A stretch of 64,000 nt of DNA from Nocardioides speluncae (GTDB lineage: Bacteria; Actinomycetota; Actinomycetes; Propionibacteriales; Nocardioidaceae), in NCBI RefSeq assembly GCF_003121585.1, contig NZ_QEOO01000016.1:434001-498000 (forward strand), written 5' to 3'. A program made the position numbers and the translations under genes. Within the stretch, counting starts at the first letter, position 1; the number at the start of each line of letters is the position of its first letter. Below are positions 8,379-17,032 of the stretch, one piece after another. The notes under the pieces were generated by a model that was given only the letters and a program-made list of their open reading frames with translations, searched no databases and had not been told where the DNA came from.

Positions 8379-9530
8379 ATGACTGGCATGAGCAATCCAC
8401 CGTTGGCCGGTCGCTACGTCCTGGTCGACCAGATCGGGTCGGGCGGCATGGGCTCGGTCTGGCGCGCCTGGGACCTGCGCAACCAGAACTTCGTGGCGGC
8501 GAAGGTCCTCGGGCAGCACGACGGCGGCATGCTGCTGCGGTTCGTGCGCGAGCAGTCGGTGCGGATCCAGCACCCGCACGTGGTCGCCCCCAGCGGCTGG
8601 GCCGCCGAGGACAACCTGGTCGTGTTCACCATGGACCTGGTCCGCGGTGGCTCGGTGCAGACGCTGCTCGGCGACCATGGTCCGCTCCCCGAGAGCTACG
8701 TCGCCGTCATCCTCGACCAGACCCTGCAGGCGCTCGCCGCCGTCCACGGCGCCGGCGTCGTCCATCGCGACATCAAGCCCGCCAACCTGCTGCTCGAGGC
8801 CACCGGCACCCGCCGCCCGCACGTCCGGCTCGGCGACTTCGGTGTCGCCGCGCTGATCGACGAGGTGCGGCTGACCCGGTTCCCGGGCGCGATCGGCACC
8901 GACGGCTACATGGCGCCGGAGCAGATCCACGGCGCCTCGCCGGATCCGCGGCAGGACCTGTACGCCGCCGGCGTGGTCGCCATCCAGATGCTCACCGGGC
9001 TCGCGCCGCGCCAGCAGCAGGGCCCGCCTCCCGGCCGGCTGCAGCCGCTGCTCGCGGCGCTCACCAGCGAGGACACCGAGAACCGGCCGCCGACGGCCGC
9101 CGCTGCGCTCGACTGGCTGCGGCACCTCGGCGTACCCACCGGCGCGCCCTGGCAGGACGACCCGGAGCCGCCGGAGGTCTTCGACCAGCTCGGCGACGTG
9201 CCGCCCCCGCAGCAGAGCTATCCCGGACCCCAGTCCGGCCCGCAGTCCGGTGACCGGTCGGCGGTGCCGTCCGGGGTCGGCGCTCCGCAAGGTGGTCCCG
9301 GCGCCGCGGCGTACTCACAAGCACCGGGGTCGCACCTGTCCAGTCCGCCTCCGCAGTGGCAGGGCGGCCAGCGCCCGGGTCAGCAGCAGGGCACCGGCAC
9401 TCGCTACGCCAACACCCACCCCGGCGACCGGTCCGCCGCCGTCAGCGGCGCGGCCACGACCATCTCGATGATCTGCTTTGCCGTCGCGCTGGCACTCAGC
9501 ATCGCCGCGCTGGTCATGCTGCTGGCCTGA
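8379..9530 (+). CDS. Membrane-anchored serine/threonine protein kinase
   Basis: 383 residues from ATG 8379 (AAGGTGAG just upstream; other in-frame starts at 8356 and 8361). The kinase domain is complete: glycine loop GSGGMGSVW near residue 18, catalytic lysine in VAAKVL near 40, HRDIKPANLL near 128, DFG near 151 and MAPEQ near 183. A Pro/Gln/Ser-rich linker of about 130 residues leads to one C-terminal membrane helix (ISMICFAVALALSIAALVMLL) with almost nothing outside, so it has no extracellular sensor domain, unlike PknB. It is active by motif. It is divergent from rpsF and convergent with the secreted pair that follows. Confidence 0.88.
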   Translation: MTGMSNPPLAGRYVLVDQIGSGGMGSVWRAWDLRNQNFVAAKVLGQHDGGMLLRFVREQSVRIQHPHVVAPSGWAAEDNLVVFTMDLVRGGSVQTLLGDHGPLPESYVAVILDQTLQALAAVHGAGVVHRDIKPANLLLEATGTRRPHVRLGDFGVAALIDEVRLTRFPGAIGTDGYMAPEQIHGASPDPRQDLYAAGVVAIQMLTGLAPRQQQGPPPGRLQPLLAALTSEDTENRPPTAAAALDWLRHLGVPTGAPWQDDPEPPEVFDQLGDVPPPQQSYPGPQSGPQSGDRSAVPSGVGAPQGGPGAAAYSQAPGSHLSSPPPQWQGGQRPGQQQGTGTRYANTHPGDRSAAVSGAATTISMICFAVALALSIAALVMLLA

Positions 9531-9592
9531 GCCCGAGTCGACTGCCCGTCCGTTCCTGTCCCATCCCACGCGATGTTTCGCGCGGGGAGGGA

Positions 9593-9620
9593 CAGTTTCA
9601 CTAGGTACCTAGTGAAACTG
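9593..9620. repeat. 28-bp perfect palindrome between convergent genes
   Basis: The 14-base arm CAGTTTCACTAGGT is followed directly by its exact reverse complement, with no loop. It lies between the kinase stop and the converging membrane-protein stop, so it may end both transcripts; no T tract follows. The arms contain GTTTCAC and GTGAAAC, the halves of a ParB parS site, set 10 bases further apart than in parS. A small CGCG-ATGTTT-CGCG hairpin lies just before it. Confidence 0.6.
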
Positions 9621-9634
9621 CCACGTTGCCGAAG

Positions 9635-11053
9635 CTACGTCCGGCGGCGCTGAGCCAGGAGGACGATCCCGGAGATCAGGCCGACGCCGAATACGCCGAG
9701 GCCGATGCCGCCGAGGCCCCAGAGCACCTCGTTGCGGTCAGACTCCTCGGCAGCGGCGCTGCCGCTCCCGGTCTCCTCGTCAGCCTCGTCAACCTCGTCG
9801 TCCGTCGGTGACTCGGTCGGCTCGTCGGTGGGCTCGTCGCTCGGGTCGTACGCCTTCGGCTTGCCGCCGACGGGGGCCGGGAAGGCCGGCGCCTTGCCGC
9901 GGTAGATGGGCGCCGGGGAGTCGCCGTACGGCACCACCTGGAAGCTCTTCGAGTAGAGCGTGACCGGGATGCTGTCCACCTTGGCGGCCGGGAGCTTCTG
10001 GACGTAGAGGACCAGGTAGTAGTAGCCGGCGATCCCCGCGCTGGTCACGATCTTGCTGCTGCCGTAGTAGTCGGAGTTCTCGCTCAGGTTCCGCGGCGAG
10101 ACCCGCCAGCTGATCGCTGAGACCCGGGTGCGGTTCTTGGTCAGGTTCGTGGACGGCGTGTACGGCGGCGGCGCGGTCGACGCGTCATCGGTGTTGATCA
10201 GGCCGCCGAGCGGGCCGGCGATGCGCAGCTCGACGGCCGCGCCGAAGCCCGCCTCCTCACCCGCGCTGGTCTCGGCCACCGCCTGCAGGTGGTCGCGCTC
10301 CTTGAGCGGTACCGCGAACCAGGTCGGACGGCCGAGCGGCAGGTCGACGTGCGTGGTCGAGGTGGTACCGAGCACCACCGCCTCCGACATGCTCGCCCCG
10401 CCGCTGGAGCTGACGGTCGGGTCGCTGTCCAGGGGCAGGTCGGCCCAGTCCGGAGCGCTGGGGTAGGGCAGCTTGCTGAGGTTGGTCACCGGCGGCAGCT
10501 CGGCCACGGAGAACTCGTACGGCGTGCCCTCCGGCACCCGCGACTCCGAGCCCGCGGTGAAGCCGAACAGCAGCTCCTTGCGGGAGCCGCACTCCTTGTA
10601 GGCGTTGTTGGAGAAGAACGTCTGGGTGGCCAGCGGCATCGCCTGCGGGCGGCTCTCGACGTCCCACTTCAGGCGCCGGCAGATGATCAGGTCCTTGTTG
10701 TTCTTGGGGTCCGAATAGCCGAGCAGCCCCTGCAGTCGCTGTCCGGGCACGTACTTCTCGGGCCGCAGCGTGATGCCGATCTGGATCGTGGAATTCGAGA
10801 CCGTCCGCTTCACCTTGTAGACGTTGAAGTGGAACTCACCGTCGTTGGGCTTCTCAGTCTTGTCGAGGTAGCGGCCGACCTTCACCACCGCGGCTTGGCT
10901 GCCCTTCGGGCCGCCGTTGACCCTGGTTAGGCCGTCGGCGGCCACTGACCCAGAAGCCGGCGCCGGCGCCGCCGGCGCGGCGTACGCCGGCAGCGCCATC
11001 GCCGCGGCGAGTGCGGATCCGGCGAACGCACGCCCTAGGAGTCGAAGCCTCAT
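9635..11053 (-). CDS. Exported protein with C-terminal membrane anchor (paralogue of the next gene)
   Basis: 472 residues from ATG 11053, which overlaps the upstream gene's stop (ATGA). A signal peptide is clear (RLLGRAFAGSALAAAMALPAYA). The body is a beta-rich extracytoplasmic region, followed by an acidic Thr/Glu/Asp-rich stalk (repeated DEPTDEPTESP) and a terminal membrane helix with an RRRT tail. It is therefore held on the outer face of the membrane. It shares patterns with the adjacent gene: R-P-T-W-F-A-V-P-L against E-P-T-L-F-R-V-P-L, then GYYYLVLYVQKLP against GDYFLSIKVPYASLP. I do not recognise the family; no catalytic motif is visible. Confidence 0.75.
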   Translation of the reverse strand: MRLRLLGRAFAGSALAAAMALPAYAAPAAPAPASGSVAADGLTRVNGGPKGSQAAVVKVGRYLDKTEKPNDGEFHFNVYKVKRTVSNSTIQIGITLRPEKYVPGQRLQGLLGYSDPKNNKDLIICRRLKWDVESRPQAMPLATQTFFSNNAYKECGSRKELLFGFTAGSESRVPEGTPYEFSVAELPPVTNLSKLPYPSAPDWADLPLDSDPTVSSSGGASMSEAVVLGTTSTTHVDLPLGRPTWFAVPLKERDHLQAVAETSAGEEAGFGAAVELRIAGPLGGLINTDDASTAPPPYTPSTNLTKNRTRVSAISWRVSPRNLSENSDYYGSSKIVTSAGIAGYYYLVLYVQKLPAAKVDSIPVTLYSKSFQVVPYGDSPAPIYRGKAPAFPAPVGGKPKAYDPSDEPTDEPTESPTDDEVDEADEETGSGSAAAEESDRNEVLWGLGGIGLGVFGVGLISGIVLLAQRRRT

Positions 11054-12288
11054 GCCCGCCCCTTCCGGCCGACGCCGAGCCCGACCAGGCCGGCGACGGT
11101 GAACACGGTGGCGCCACCGAGGAGCATCAGCACCGTCGGCCACGGCCGCTCGTCCTCCTCGGACTCCGGGCTGGCGCCGGTGGTGAGCTCGGGGAGCGGC
11201 AACGGGTCCTCGGTGTAGGTCGGCGGGGTGTCGGTGTAGTCGTCGAACGTCTTCTTCTGCAGGGTGATCTCGACGCCGCTGTCCGGGAGGCTGGCGTAGG
11301 GCACCTTGATGCTGAGGAAGTAGTCACCGGCCAGCGCGAGCGGCGACCCGCCGTCACCGGTGAGCTGCCGGTTGCTCCACGCGACGATCGGCGAGGCCCA
11401 TCCGGCCGGCTCGGTCTCCAGGTCGGTTGTCAGGTCGAGGTCCGGAGACGGCCCTCCCGAGGACGCCTTCACCGGCGCCGCGCCCCCCAGCGGGCTGATC
11501 CAGTCGGCCTCGATCGTGGCGGTGTCGTCACCGACGGCGGCGGTGGTCGACGACGCCACGACCTGGGCGTGCTCGCCCCAGTCCAACGGCACCCGGAATA
11601 GCGTCGGCTCGCCGGGCTGGGCCGTGATCGTCACCGGCTCGTCGTCCTTCAGCAGCGGCGCGTCGGAGTACGACGTACCGGCGACCGCATTCTTCGAGGT
11701 GCCCGGCTCGGGCATTTCCTGCCAGCTCACCGCGGAGGTGGCGGCCGGCAGGTTGTTCGCGTCCTCCACCGGCGGCTCCTCCCACACCACCAGCTGGGTG
11801 ACCGGGCGGTCGTCGTCGTCCTTGAACTCGGTCTCGAACGCGCCGAGCGCGAGCACGATCGACTCGGCGGACCGGCAGGCGGGATTGGTGGCGGTGGTGT
11901 AGACCGAGGTCCGCAGCCGCAGCTTCTCGAAGTCGCCGACGAAGTAGTCGCGGTCGCAGGACTCGGTGCTGTCACCGTCGGCATACGCCTGGAGCAGCAG
12001 GTTGCCCTTCACGCCCTCCGGGTAGTCCACCGAGGCGCCGTACCAGATCGTCGAGCCGGGGATGGTTCGCTCGATGTCGAAGAAGACCCGCTCACCGGCC
12101 TCGGGCGTGAGCACGGTGTAGACGCCGGGCTCCACCTCGGTCGCGCGCTGCATGCTCACCCCGCCCGCGATCGGTTTGCCGGCGAACTTCGCCGTCTCGT
12201 CAGCGGCGGCACCCACACTTGCCGAAGCCGCCACCAGACCCGCCGCGAGCAGCAGCGTCAGTGGCCGCAGCCACCCCGTCCTCGCCAT
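11050..12288 (-). CDS. Exported protein with C-terminal membrane anchor (paralogue of the neighbouring gene)
   Basis: 412 residues from ATG 12288, chosen because GGGAG lies six bases upstream; an ATG at 12294 abuts that site. Signal peptide: WLRPLTLLLAAGLVAASASVGAAA. A beta-rich ectodomain follows, with paired cysteines (SCDRDYF and NPACRSAE), a Pro/Glu-rich stalk, and a C-terminal membrane helix (VLMLLGGATVFTVAGLVGLGVG) with a basic tail. It overlaps the next gene by 4 bases, so the two are made together and may form a heteromer outside the cell. Function unknown. The promoter region is shared with the divergent dehydratase-fusion gene. Confidence 0.75.
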   Translation of the reverse strand: MARTGWLRPLTLLLAAGLVAASASVGAAADETAKFAGKPIAGGVSMQRATEVEPGVYTVLTPEAGERVFFDIERTIPGSTIWYGASVDYPEGVKGNLLLQAYADGDSTESCDRDYFVGDFEKLRLRTSVYTTATNPACRSAESIVLALGAFETEFKDDDDRPVTQLVVWEEPPVEDANNLPAATSAVSWQEMPEPGTSKNAVAGTSYSDAPLLKDDEPVTITAQPGEPTLFRVPLDWGEHAQVVASSTTAAVGDDTATIEADWISPLGGAAPVKASSGGPSPDLDLTTDLETEPAGWASPIVAWSNRQLTGDGGSPLALAGDYFLSIKVPYASLPDSGVEITLQKKTFDDYTDTPPTYTEDPLPLPELTTGASPESEEDERPWPTVLMLLGGATVFTVAGLVGLGVGRKGRA

Positions 12289-12376
12289 TCCCATCTCCCG
12301 TCGAGCTGTCGTCTCGCCGCTTCCCCACCTTCCCACAGCTGCTGCTGCGGGAAACCTCGCAGGGGGAACCGCCAGA

Positions 12377-12382
12377 TAGGGT
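12377..12382 (+). promoter_or_regulatory. -10 box TAGGGT for a leaderless transcript
   Basis: TAGGGT (TANNNT) ends 7 bases before the GTG start at 12390 and no ribosome-binding site is present, so the mRNA is probably leaderless. Confidence 0.5.
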
Positions 12383-12389
12383 ACGAGCC

Positions 12390-13721
12390 GTGAGCGAGGG
12401 AGCGTCGGAGGCAGCGGAACGACGCCGTCAGCAGGCCGAGCTGTACGGCGCACCCGTCGACGCCATCGTCCGGGACGTGGAGCAGCACGTCGGTATCGAC
12501 TCCCGCGAGATGGCCAGCGTCATCGGGGTTTCGTGGCCGATGTTCAACGAGGTCCTGGCCGCGCGCCGGGTCCGGATCGGCAACCCCGCCGGCATCGTCC
12601 GGCTCGGCATGCTCCGTGAGTTCGCCGGTCATCTGGCCAGCGGTGAGGCGGACCCCGGGGACATCAACCTCACCATCGCCCAGATCCGGTCGGCGACGAC
12701 GACCGAGCCCCGCAACCTGACCGCGGTCGCCGACGGTCCACCCCGCTCCGGCGTCGGCCTGCTGACCAAGCAGTCGCTGAGCGCCGCGCGGGCGCTGGTC
12801 GGCCGACACGTCCGGCCCACGCCGGCGCGGCGCTGGCCGCTGCTGGAACGGATCACCGGCACCGAGACCTGGGTCAAGCACGAGAACCACAACCCGACCG
12901 GCGCGTTCAAGGTTCGCGGCGGGCTCAACTTCGTGGCCCGGCTCGGCCAGACCAACCCGGAGCTGGCGGGGATCATCACCGCCACCACCGGCAACCACGG
13001 CCAGTCCCTGGCGTACGCCGGGCGGGCGCACCGGCTCCCGGTGACGATCGTGGTGCCCGAGGGCAACAGCCCGGACAAGAACGACGCGATGCGCGCGTAC
13101 GGCGCGGACCTGATCGTGCACGGCAAGGACTTCCAGGCCGCGCTCGAGTTCTCCCGCCAGATGGCCGCCGAGAAGCAGCTGCTGCCGGTGCCGCCGTTCC
13201 ACCCGTGGCTGGTCGAGGGGGTCGCGACGTACGCCGCGGAACTGCACGAGTCGGTCCCCGCGATCGACGTGATCTATGTTCCGGTCGGGATGGGCTCGGG
13301 GATCTGCGCCAACATCGCGGTGCGCGACCTGCTCGGCCTGACCACCGAGATCGTGGGCGTGGTGGCCGACCGGGCGCCGGCGTACGCACTCTCGTTCGAA
13401 GCTGGCGAGCCGGTGGCGACGCCGACCTCGGACACGTTCGTCGACGGCACCGCGGTGCGCACCCCCGACCCGGACGCGGTCCGGATCATCCGGGCCGGCG
13501 CGTCCCGCGTCGTCCGGGTGAGCGAGGACCAGGCGGCCGAGGCGATGGCGCTGCACTACCGCGCCACCCACAACCTGCCCGAGCCCGCAGGCTCTCTCGC
13601 CCTTGCCGGCTGTCTGGCCGAGAAGGACCGGGTCGCCGGCCGCCGCGTCGCGCTGATCCAGACCGGCAGCAACTGCGACTTCCCCGTCCTCGCTCGGGTG
13701 ATGGAGCGGTTCCAGAACTGA
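12390..13721 (+). CDS. Helix-turn-helix domain fused to a threonine/serine dehydratase-like PLP enzyme
   Basis: 443 residues read without interruption. Residues 1 to about 95 resemble the small actinobacterial XRE-like DNA-binding proteins: SEAAERRRQQAELYGAPVD, then a helix-turn-helix candidate in SREMASVIGVSWPMFNEVL and R-I-G-N-P-A. From about 110 it is a fold-type II PLP enzyme: ENHNPTGAFKVRGG carries the PLP lysine, TTGNHGQSLAYAGR and GMGSGICANI bind phosphate, and QTGSNCD closes the family pattern. The enzymatic part resembles threonine ammonia-lyase (IlvA/TdcB class) without the C-terminal ACT domain. GTG 12390 follows a -10 box by 7 bases. The fusion suggests a ligand-sensing regulator or self-regulating enzyme; that is inference. 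Confidence 0.8.
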   Translation: MSEGASEAAERRRQQAELYGAPVDAIVRDVEQHVGIDSREMASVIGVSWPMFNEVLAARRVRIGNPAGIVRLGMLREFAGHLASGEADPGDINLTIAQIRSATTTEPRNLTAVADGPPRSGVGLLTKQSLSAARALVGRHVRPTPARRWPLLERITGTETWVKHENHNPTGAFKVRGGLNFVARLGQTNPELAGIITATTGNHGQSLAYAGRAHRLPVTIVVPEGNSPDKNDAMRAYGADLIVHGKDFQAALEFSRQMAAEKQLLPVPPFHPWLVEGVATYAAELHESVPAIDVIYVPVGMGSGICANIAVRDLLGLTTEIVGVVADRAPAYALSFEAGEPVATPTSDTFVDGTAVRTPDPDAVRIIRAGASRVVRVSEDQAAEAMALHYRATHNLPEPAGSLALAGCLAEKDRVAGRRVALIQTGSNCDFPVLARVMERFQN

Positions 13722-13741
13722 GCAGTGTCGGCGGGCGCTCC

Positions 13742-13747
13742 TAGACT
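13742..13747 (+). promoter_or_regulatory. -10 box TAGACT for a leaderless endonuclease IV transcript
   Basis: TAGACT ends 7 bases before ATG 13755, with no Shine-Dalgarno sequence between. This is consistent with transcription starting at the A of ATG. Confidence 0.5.
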
Positions 13748-13754
13748 GGCGAGC

Positions 13755-14558
13755 ATGTCCATCACCATCGGCGCCCACGTCGACCAGACCGACCCGATCG
13801 CCGAGGCCAAGGCTCGCGACACCACGCTCGTGCAGTTCTTCCTCGGCAACCCGCAGGGCTACAAAGGGCCCGAGTTCAAGTACGCCGGTGGCGCCGACGG
13901 TCTGCGCGCGGACGCCGAGGCGTCGGGGATCGACCTGTACGTGCACGCGCCGTACCTGGTGAACGTCGCGACCACCAACAACCGGATCCGGATCCCGTCC
14001 CGCAAGCTGCTCCAGCAGCACGTCGACGCGGCCGCGGCGATCGGGGCGAAGGGCCTGATCGTGCACGGTGGCCACGTCGACGCGGGCGACGACGAGGCGA
14101 TGATGGCCAAGGGGTTCGACAACTGGCGCAAGGCGGTCGACGCGACCGACCTGAAGATCCCGATCCTGATCGAGAACACCGCCGGCGGCGACAACGCGAT
14201 GACCCGCTACCTCGACAAGATCGCCCGGGTCTGGGACGCGATCTCCAAGGCCGAGGGTTTCGAGAACGTCGGCTTCTGCCTCGACACCTGCCACGCGCAC
14301 GCCGGTGGCAACGCGTTGGAGACCGTGGTCGATGACGTCCGCGCGATCACCGGCCGGATCGACCTGGTCCACTGCAACGACAGCCGCGACGAGTTCGACT
14401 CCGGCGCCGACCGGCACGCCAACTTCGGCGCCGGCAAGATCGACGCCGACCTGCTGGCCGGTGTGGTCCGCGCGGCCGACGCACCGGTGATCTGCGAGAC
14501 GCCCGGGGGTGCCACCGAGCACGTCGCGGACTTCGCCTGGCTCCGCGAGCGGCTCTAG
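13755..14558 (+). CDS. nfo: Deoxyribonuclease IV (AP endonuclease family 2)
   Basis: 267 residues forming a xylose-isomerase-like TIM barrel with the trinuclear zinc ligands of endonuclease IV: H in VHAPYLVN, HGGHVD, E in ILIENTAGG, DTCHAHAGG, H in DLVHCNDSRD, the D-R-H-A-N-F-G-A-G-K-I motif, and CETPG. It nicks DNA 5' of abasic sites in base excision repair. Length is somewhat short of the E. coli protein (about 280). The start ATG 13755 fits a leaderless mRNA. It converges with the CHAT gene with a gap of only 10 bases. Confidence 0.92.
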   Translation: MSITIGAHVDQTDPIAEAKARDTTLVQFFLGNPQGYKGPEFKYAGGADGLRADAEASGIDLYVHAPYLVNVATTNNRIRIPSRKLLQQHVDAAAAIGAKGLIVHGGHVDAGDDEAMMAKGFDNWRKAVDATDLKIPILIENTAGGDNAMTRYLDKIARVWDAISKAEGFENVGFCLDTCHAHAGGNALETVVDDVRAITGRIDLVHCNDSRDEFDSGADRHANFGAGKIDADLLAGVVRAADAPVICETPGGATEHVADFAWLRERL

Positions 14559-14568
14559 GCGACTCCTG

Positions 14569-17025
14569 TCAGGCGAAGCAGACGAAGGGCGCCGGCGGGC
14601 CGTCCGCGGCCGCCGGCGGTACGGCGGCGGCCAGGGCAGCCGCGGGGTCGGCCCCGCCGCCGAGGCCGGCGTGCATCTTGACCAGCACGTCGTGGGCAAC
14701 CTCGTCGGAGACCGCGGCCGGTGAGGCGATCACGCAGCGCGCGCCGGCGTGCAGCCAGGCGCTGGTCATCCCGATCAGCTCCTCGCCGTACCGCACCGAC
14801 GAGCGGCCGACCTCGCACGCCGACAGCAGCACCACATCTGGGACCGACCGCAGCTGGTCGATGTCGTAGCCGAACCACGGCCCGTCGACGAGCTCCAGAC
14901 CGCTGAACATCGGGTTCTCCGAGGAGTGCCGGCCGTGCGCGGCGATGTGGAGTACGTCGACCCGCTGGGCCAGCTCGGACACGGCGGCCGCCGTCGCGCC
15001 CTTCCCGGAGAGCACCTCCGCCGATGGCCAGATCGCCGACGCCGCGGAGACCTCGTCGCGAGCACGCTCGACCCGCGGGCCGGCGACGAAGCCGGCGGTC
15101 CGCGACCGGAGCGGGGTGCGCCGCCGGGCCAGCCAGGAGGTCGCGGTCTGGGCGACCGTCAGCGGCCGGCCGTTGAAGCCGGGCAGCAGCGTCCACGGCG
15201 TACCGGACAGCATCCCGGACGGGGTGATCACCACTCGCCGGTCGCCGAGGGCACCCAGCAGCGGCGCGACGAGCAGCCGGCTGAGGTCGTCGAGACGGGC
15301 GGCCAGCTCGCCACGGACGGTCCGGGCCAGCCCGGCCGGCAGCATGGACGCCGCGACGTCGAGGTCGGGCAGCACGCCGCCGAGCAGCCGCTCGAAGCCG
15401 GTCCGCGGGCCGAGGTCGCGGACGGTCGTGTCGGTGTCGGTGACCACGAGCGCGACCACCGAGCCGTTGCCGACGATGTAGGTGACTAGCGCGGTGTCGC
15501 GCGCGAGCGCGTTCTGCACCTGCTCCAGCGAGCAGGGCTCGGCGACCTCGCCCGAGCCGCGGTGCTGCCAGGCGCGCTCGCGGACCTGCTGCCGCAGCTC
15601 GGCGTCACGGCGCGGAGCCGGGATCCGCGGGCCGTCCGCGGGCGTCGCGAGCCGGCGCAGCTCGGCCAGCCCGGCCGCGATCTCGTCGTCGGCGGGGGTC
15701 CGAACCGGCTGCACCCGGCTGGCCAGCATCCGGGCCCGCTCCGACCACTCGAGCAGGATCTCCGGCGACCGCGACTCCACCGCCAGCCCGAGCCCGCGCG
15801 TCGCCAGCCGGGTGCCGTGGCCCGCGACCATGGTCTGGAGGTCCAGGCTGCCGAACGAGCTCTGCCAGGAGTGCAGGTCGGCCAGCCCGTTCCGCAAGTG
15901 CATGAGTGCGGCCTGCTTGCGGCCGAGGCGGCTCGCCAGGTCTGCGCGCACGTCCCGCGCCAGCAGGCGTACGGCGAGCGGCGCGCTCTCGTCGACCCGG
16001 ACCTTGGCCAGCCGTTGCCGGGCACCTTCGTAATCGCTGCGGCGTACCATCACCCGCGCCGTGTGCAGCCGGACCGAGGTCGCGCCCCAGTAGAGGCCCT
16101 GCTCGGTGAGCTCCTCGATCAGCGTCTCGCCGCGGGTGAGCAGCGAGGGCCCCTTCCGCCCGAGCTCCACCTCCGCCGCCAGCGCCACTCCGTCCGCCCG
16201 CACCCGCCAGGCGTCGGTCCCGGTCCGCACGAACCGCTTCCGCGCCCCTCGCGCCGCGGCCAGGGCCGCCTTGGTGTCGGTGTGCAGCAGGGTGCGGGCC
16301 AGGGTCAGCTCGGCCTCGCCGCGGTGCTGGTGCAGCCCGCGGCTGCCGTAGGCCCGAGCCGCGTCCCGGAGCGCCTGCCGTCCTTCGGCCACCAGACCCG
16401 CCGCGAGCAGCACCTCGGCCCGGTCCTGGTCGCAGGTGGCCTCGCTGACCCGGCTGAGCGGGGCGAGGCTCGGCCGGGCGGCGTCCATCGACCGCAGCGC
16501 GCCCACCAGGTCGCCGCGCAGCAGCTGGACGTAGCCCAGGTTGTGCTCGGACATGGCGGCCTCGACCTTGAGCGAGTCCATCTTGAAGTTCTGCGCGGCG
16601 GCCCGGAAGTCGGCCTCCGCCTGCCCGAGCGCGTTCTGCTGCAGGTAGACGTTGCCGCGGTTCATGTGTGCTCGGGCCAGGTGACCGTGCACGCCCTGCA
16701 AGAGCGGGATCGCGCGGGAGAACGCGGCCAGCGCGTCGACGCTCTCGCCGGCGCGCATCAGCAGCAGCGCACGCTGGCTGTGCAGCAAGCCCGCCGTCTC
16801 GTCGGTGAGGTTGGCGCGCAGCAGGGCGTTGTCGCAGATCTCGAGCGCGCGTTGCCGGTCGCCGGTCTCGGCCTCGACGTAGGCGAGGCTGGACTCGATC
16901 CGCGCGATCAGGTTGTCGTCGGCCGCGAGCTTGAGGGCACGGTTGAGGAGCTGGCGAGCCTGGGCATGCCGACCTGCGGTCAGGGCGGCTACGCCGCGCT
17001 CATGCAGTTCCTCGGCCGACGACAC
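14569..17025 (-). CDS. TPR-CHAT caspase-like protein
   Basis: 818 residues. The N-terminal two-thirds is helical repeats of TPR type (LHERGVAALTAGRHAQARQLLNRALKLA; LHSQRALLLMRAGESVDALAAFSRAIPLL; GNVYLQQNALGQAEADFRAAA). The C-terminal third is a CHAT domain with both caspase-like catalytic residues: His in HIAAHGRHSSENPMFSG near 696 and Cys in VLLSACEVGRSSVRYGEEL near 735. CHAT proteases are clan CD cysteine proteases used in programmed death and defence modules. No signal peptide, so it is cytoplasmic. GTG start, 7 bases after the S8 protease stop: same operon. The substrate is unknown; the neighbouring S8 protease, small domain protein and sigma factor are the obvious candidates. Confidence 0.88.
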   Translation of the reverse strand: MSSAEELHERGVAALTAGRHAQARQLLNRALKLAADDNLIARIESSLAYVEAETGDRQRALEICDNALLRANLTDETAGLLHSQRALLLMRAGESVDALAAFSRAIPLLQGVHGHLARAHMNRGNVYLQQNALGQAEADFRAAAQNFKMDSLKVEAAMSEHNLGYVQLLRGDLVGALRSMDAARPSLAPLSRVSEATCDQDRAEVLLAAGLVAEGRQALRDAARAYGSRGLHQHRGEAELTLARTLLHTDTKAALAAARGARKRFVRTGTDAWRVRADGVALAAEVELGRKGPSLLTRGETLIEELTEQGLYWGATSVRLHTARVMVRRSDYEGARQRLAKVRVDESAPLAVRLLARDVRADLASRLGRKQAALMHLRNGLADLHSWQSSFGSLDLQTMVAGHGTRLATRGLGLAVESRSPEILLEWSERARMLASRVQPVRTPADDEIAAGLAELRRLATPADGPRIPAPRRDAELRQQVRERAWQHRGSGEVAEPCSLEQVQNALARDTALVTYIVGNGSVVALVVTDTDTTVRDLGPRTGFERLLGGVLPDLDVAASMLPAGLARTVRGELAARLDDLSRLLVAPLLGALGDRRVVITPSGMLSGTPWTLLPGFNGRPLTVAQTATSWLARRRTPLRSRTAGFVAGPRVERARDEVSAASAIWPSAEVLSGKGATAAAVSELAQRVDVLHIAAHGRHSSENPMFSGLELVDGPWFGYDIDQLRSVPDVVLLSACEVGRSSVRYGEELIGMTSAWLHAGARCVIASPAAVSDEVAHDVLVKMHAGLGGGADPAAALAAAVPPAAADGPPAPFVCFA

Positions 17026-17032
17026 CCGACCA

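Noticed and set aside
9593..9620. A true parS site
   Set aside because: parS needs the two halves adjacent (GTTTCACGTGAAAC); here 10 bases separate them, so it is listed only as a palindrome.
12258..14699. Open frame of 813 codons on the minus strand
   Set aside because: Antisense shadow of the dehydratase fusion and endonuclease IV genes, both with clear motifs on the + strand.
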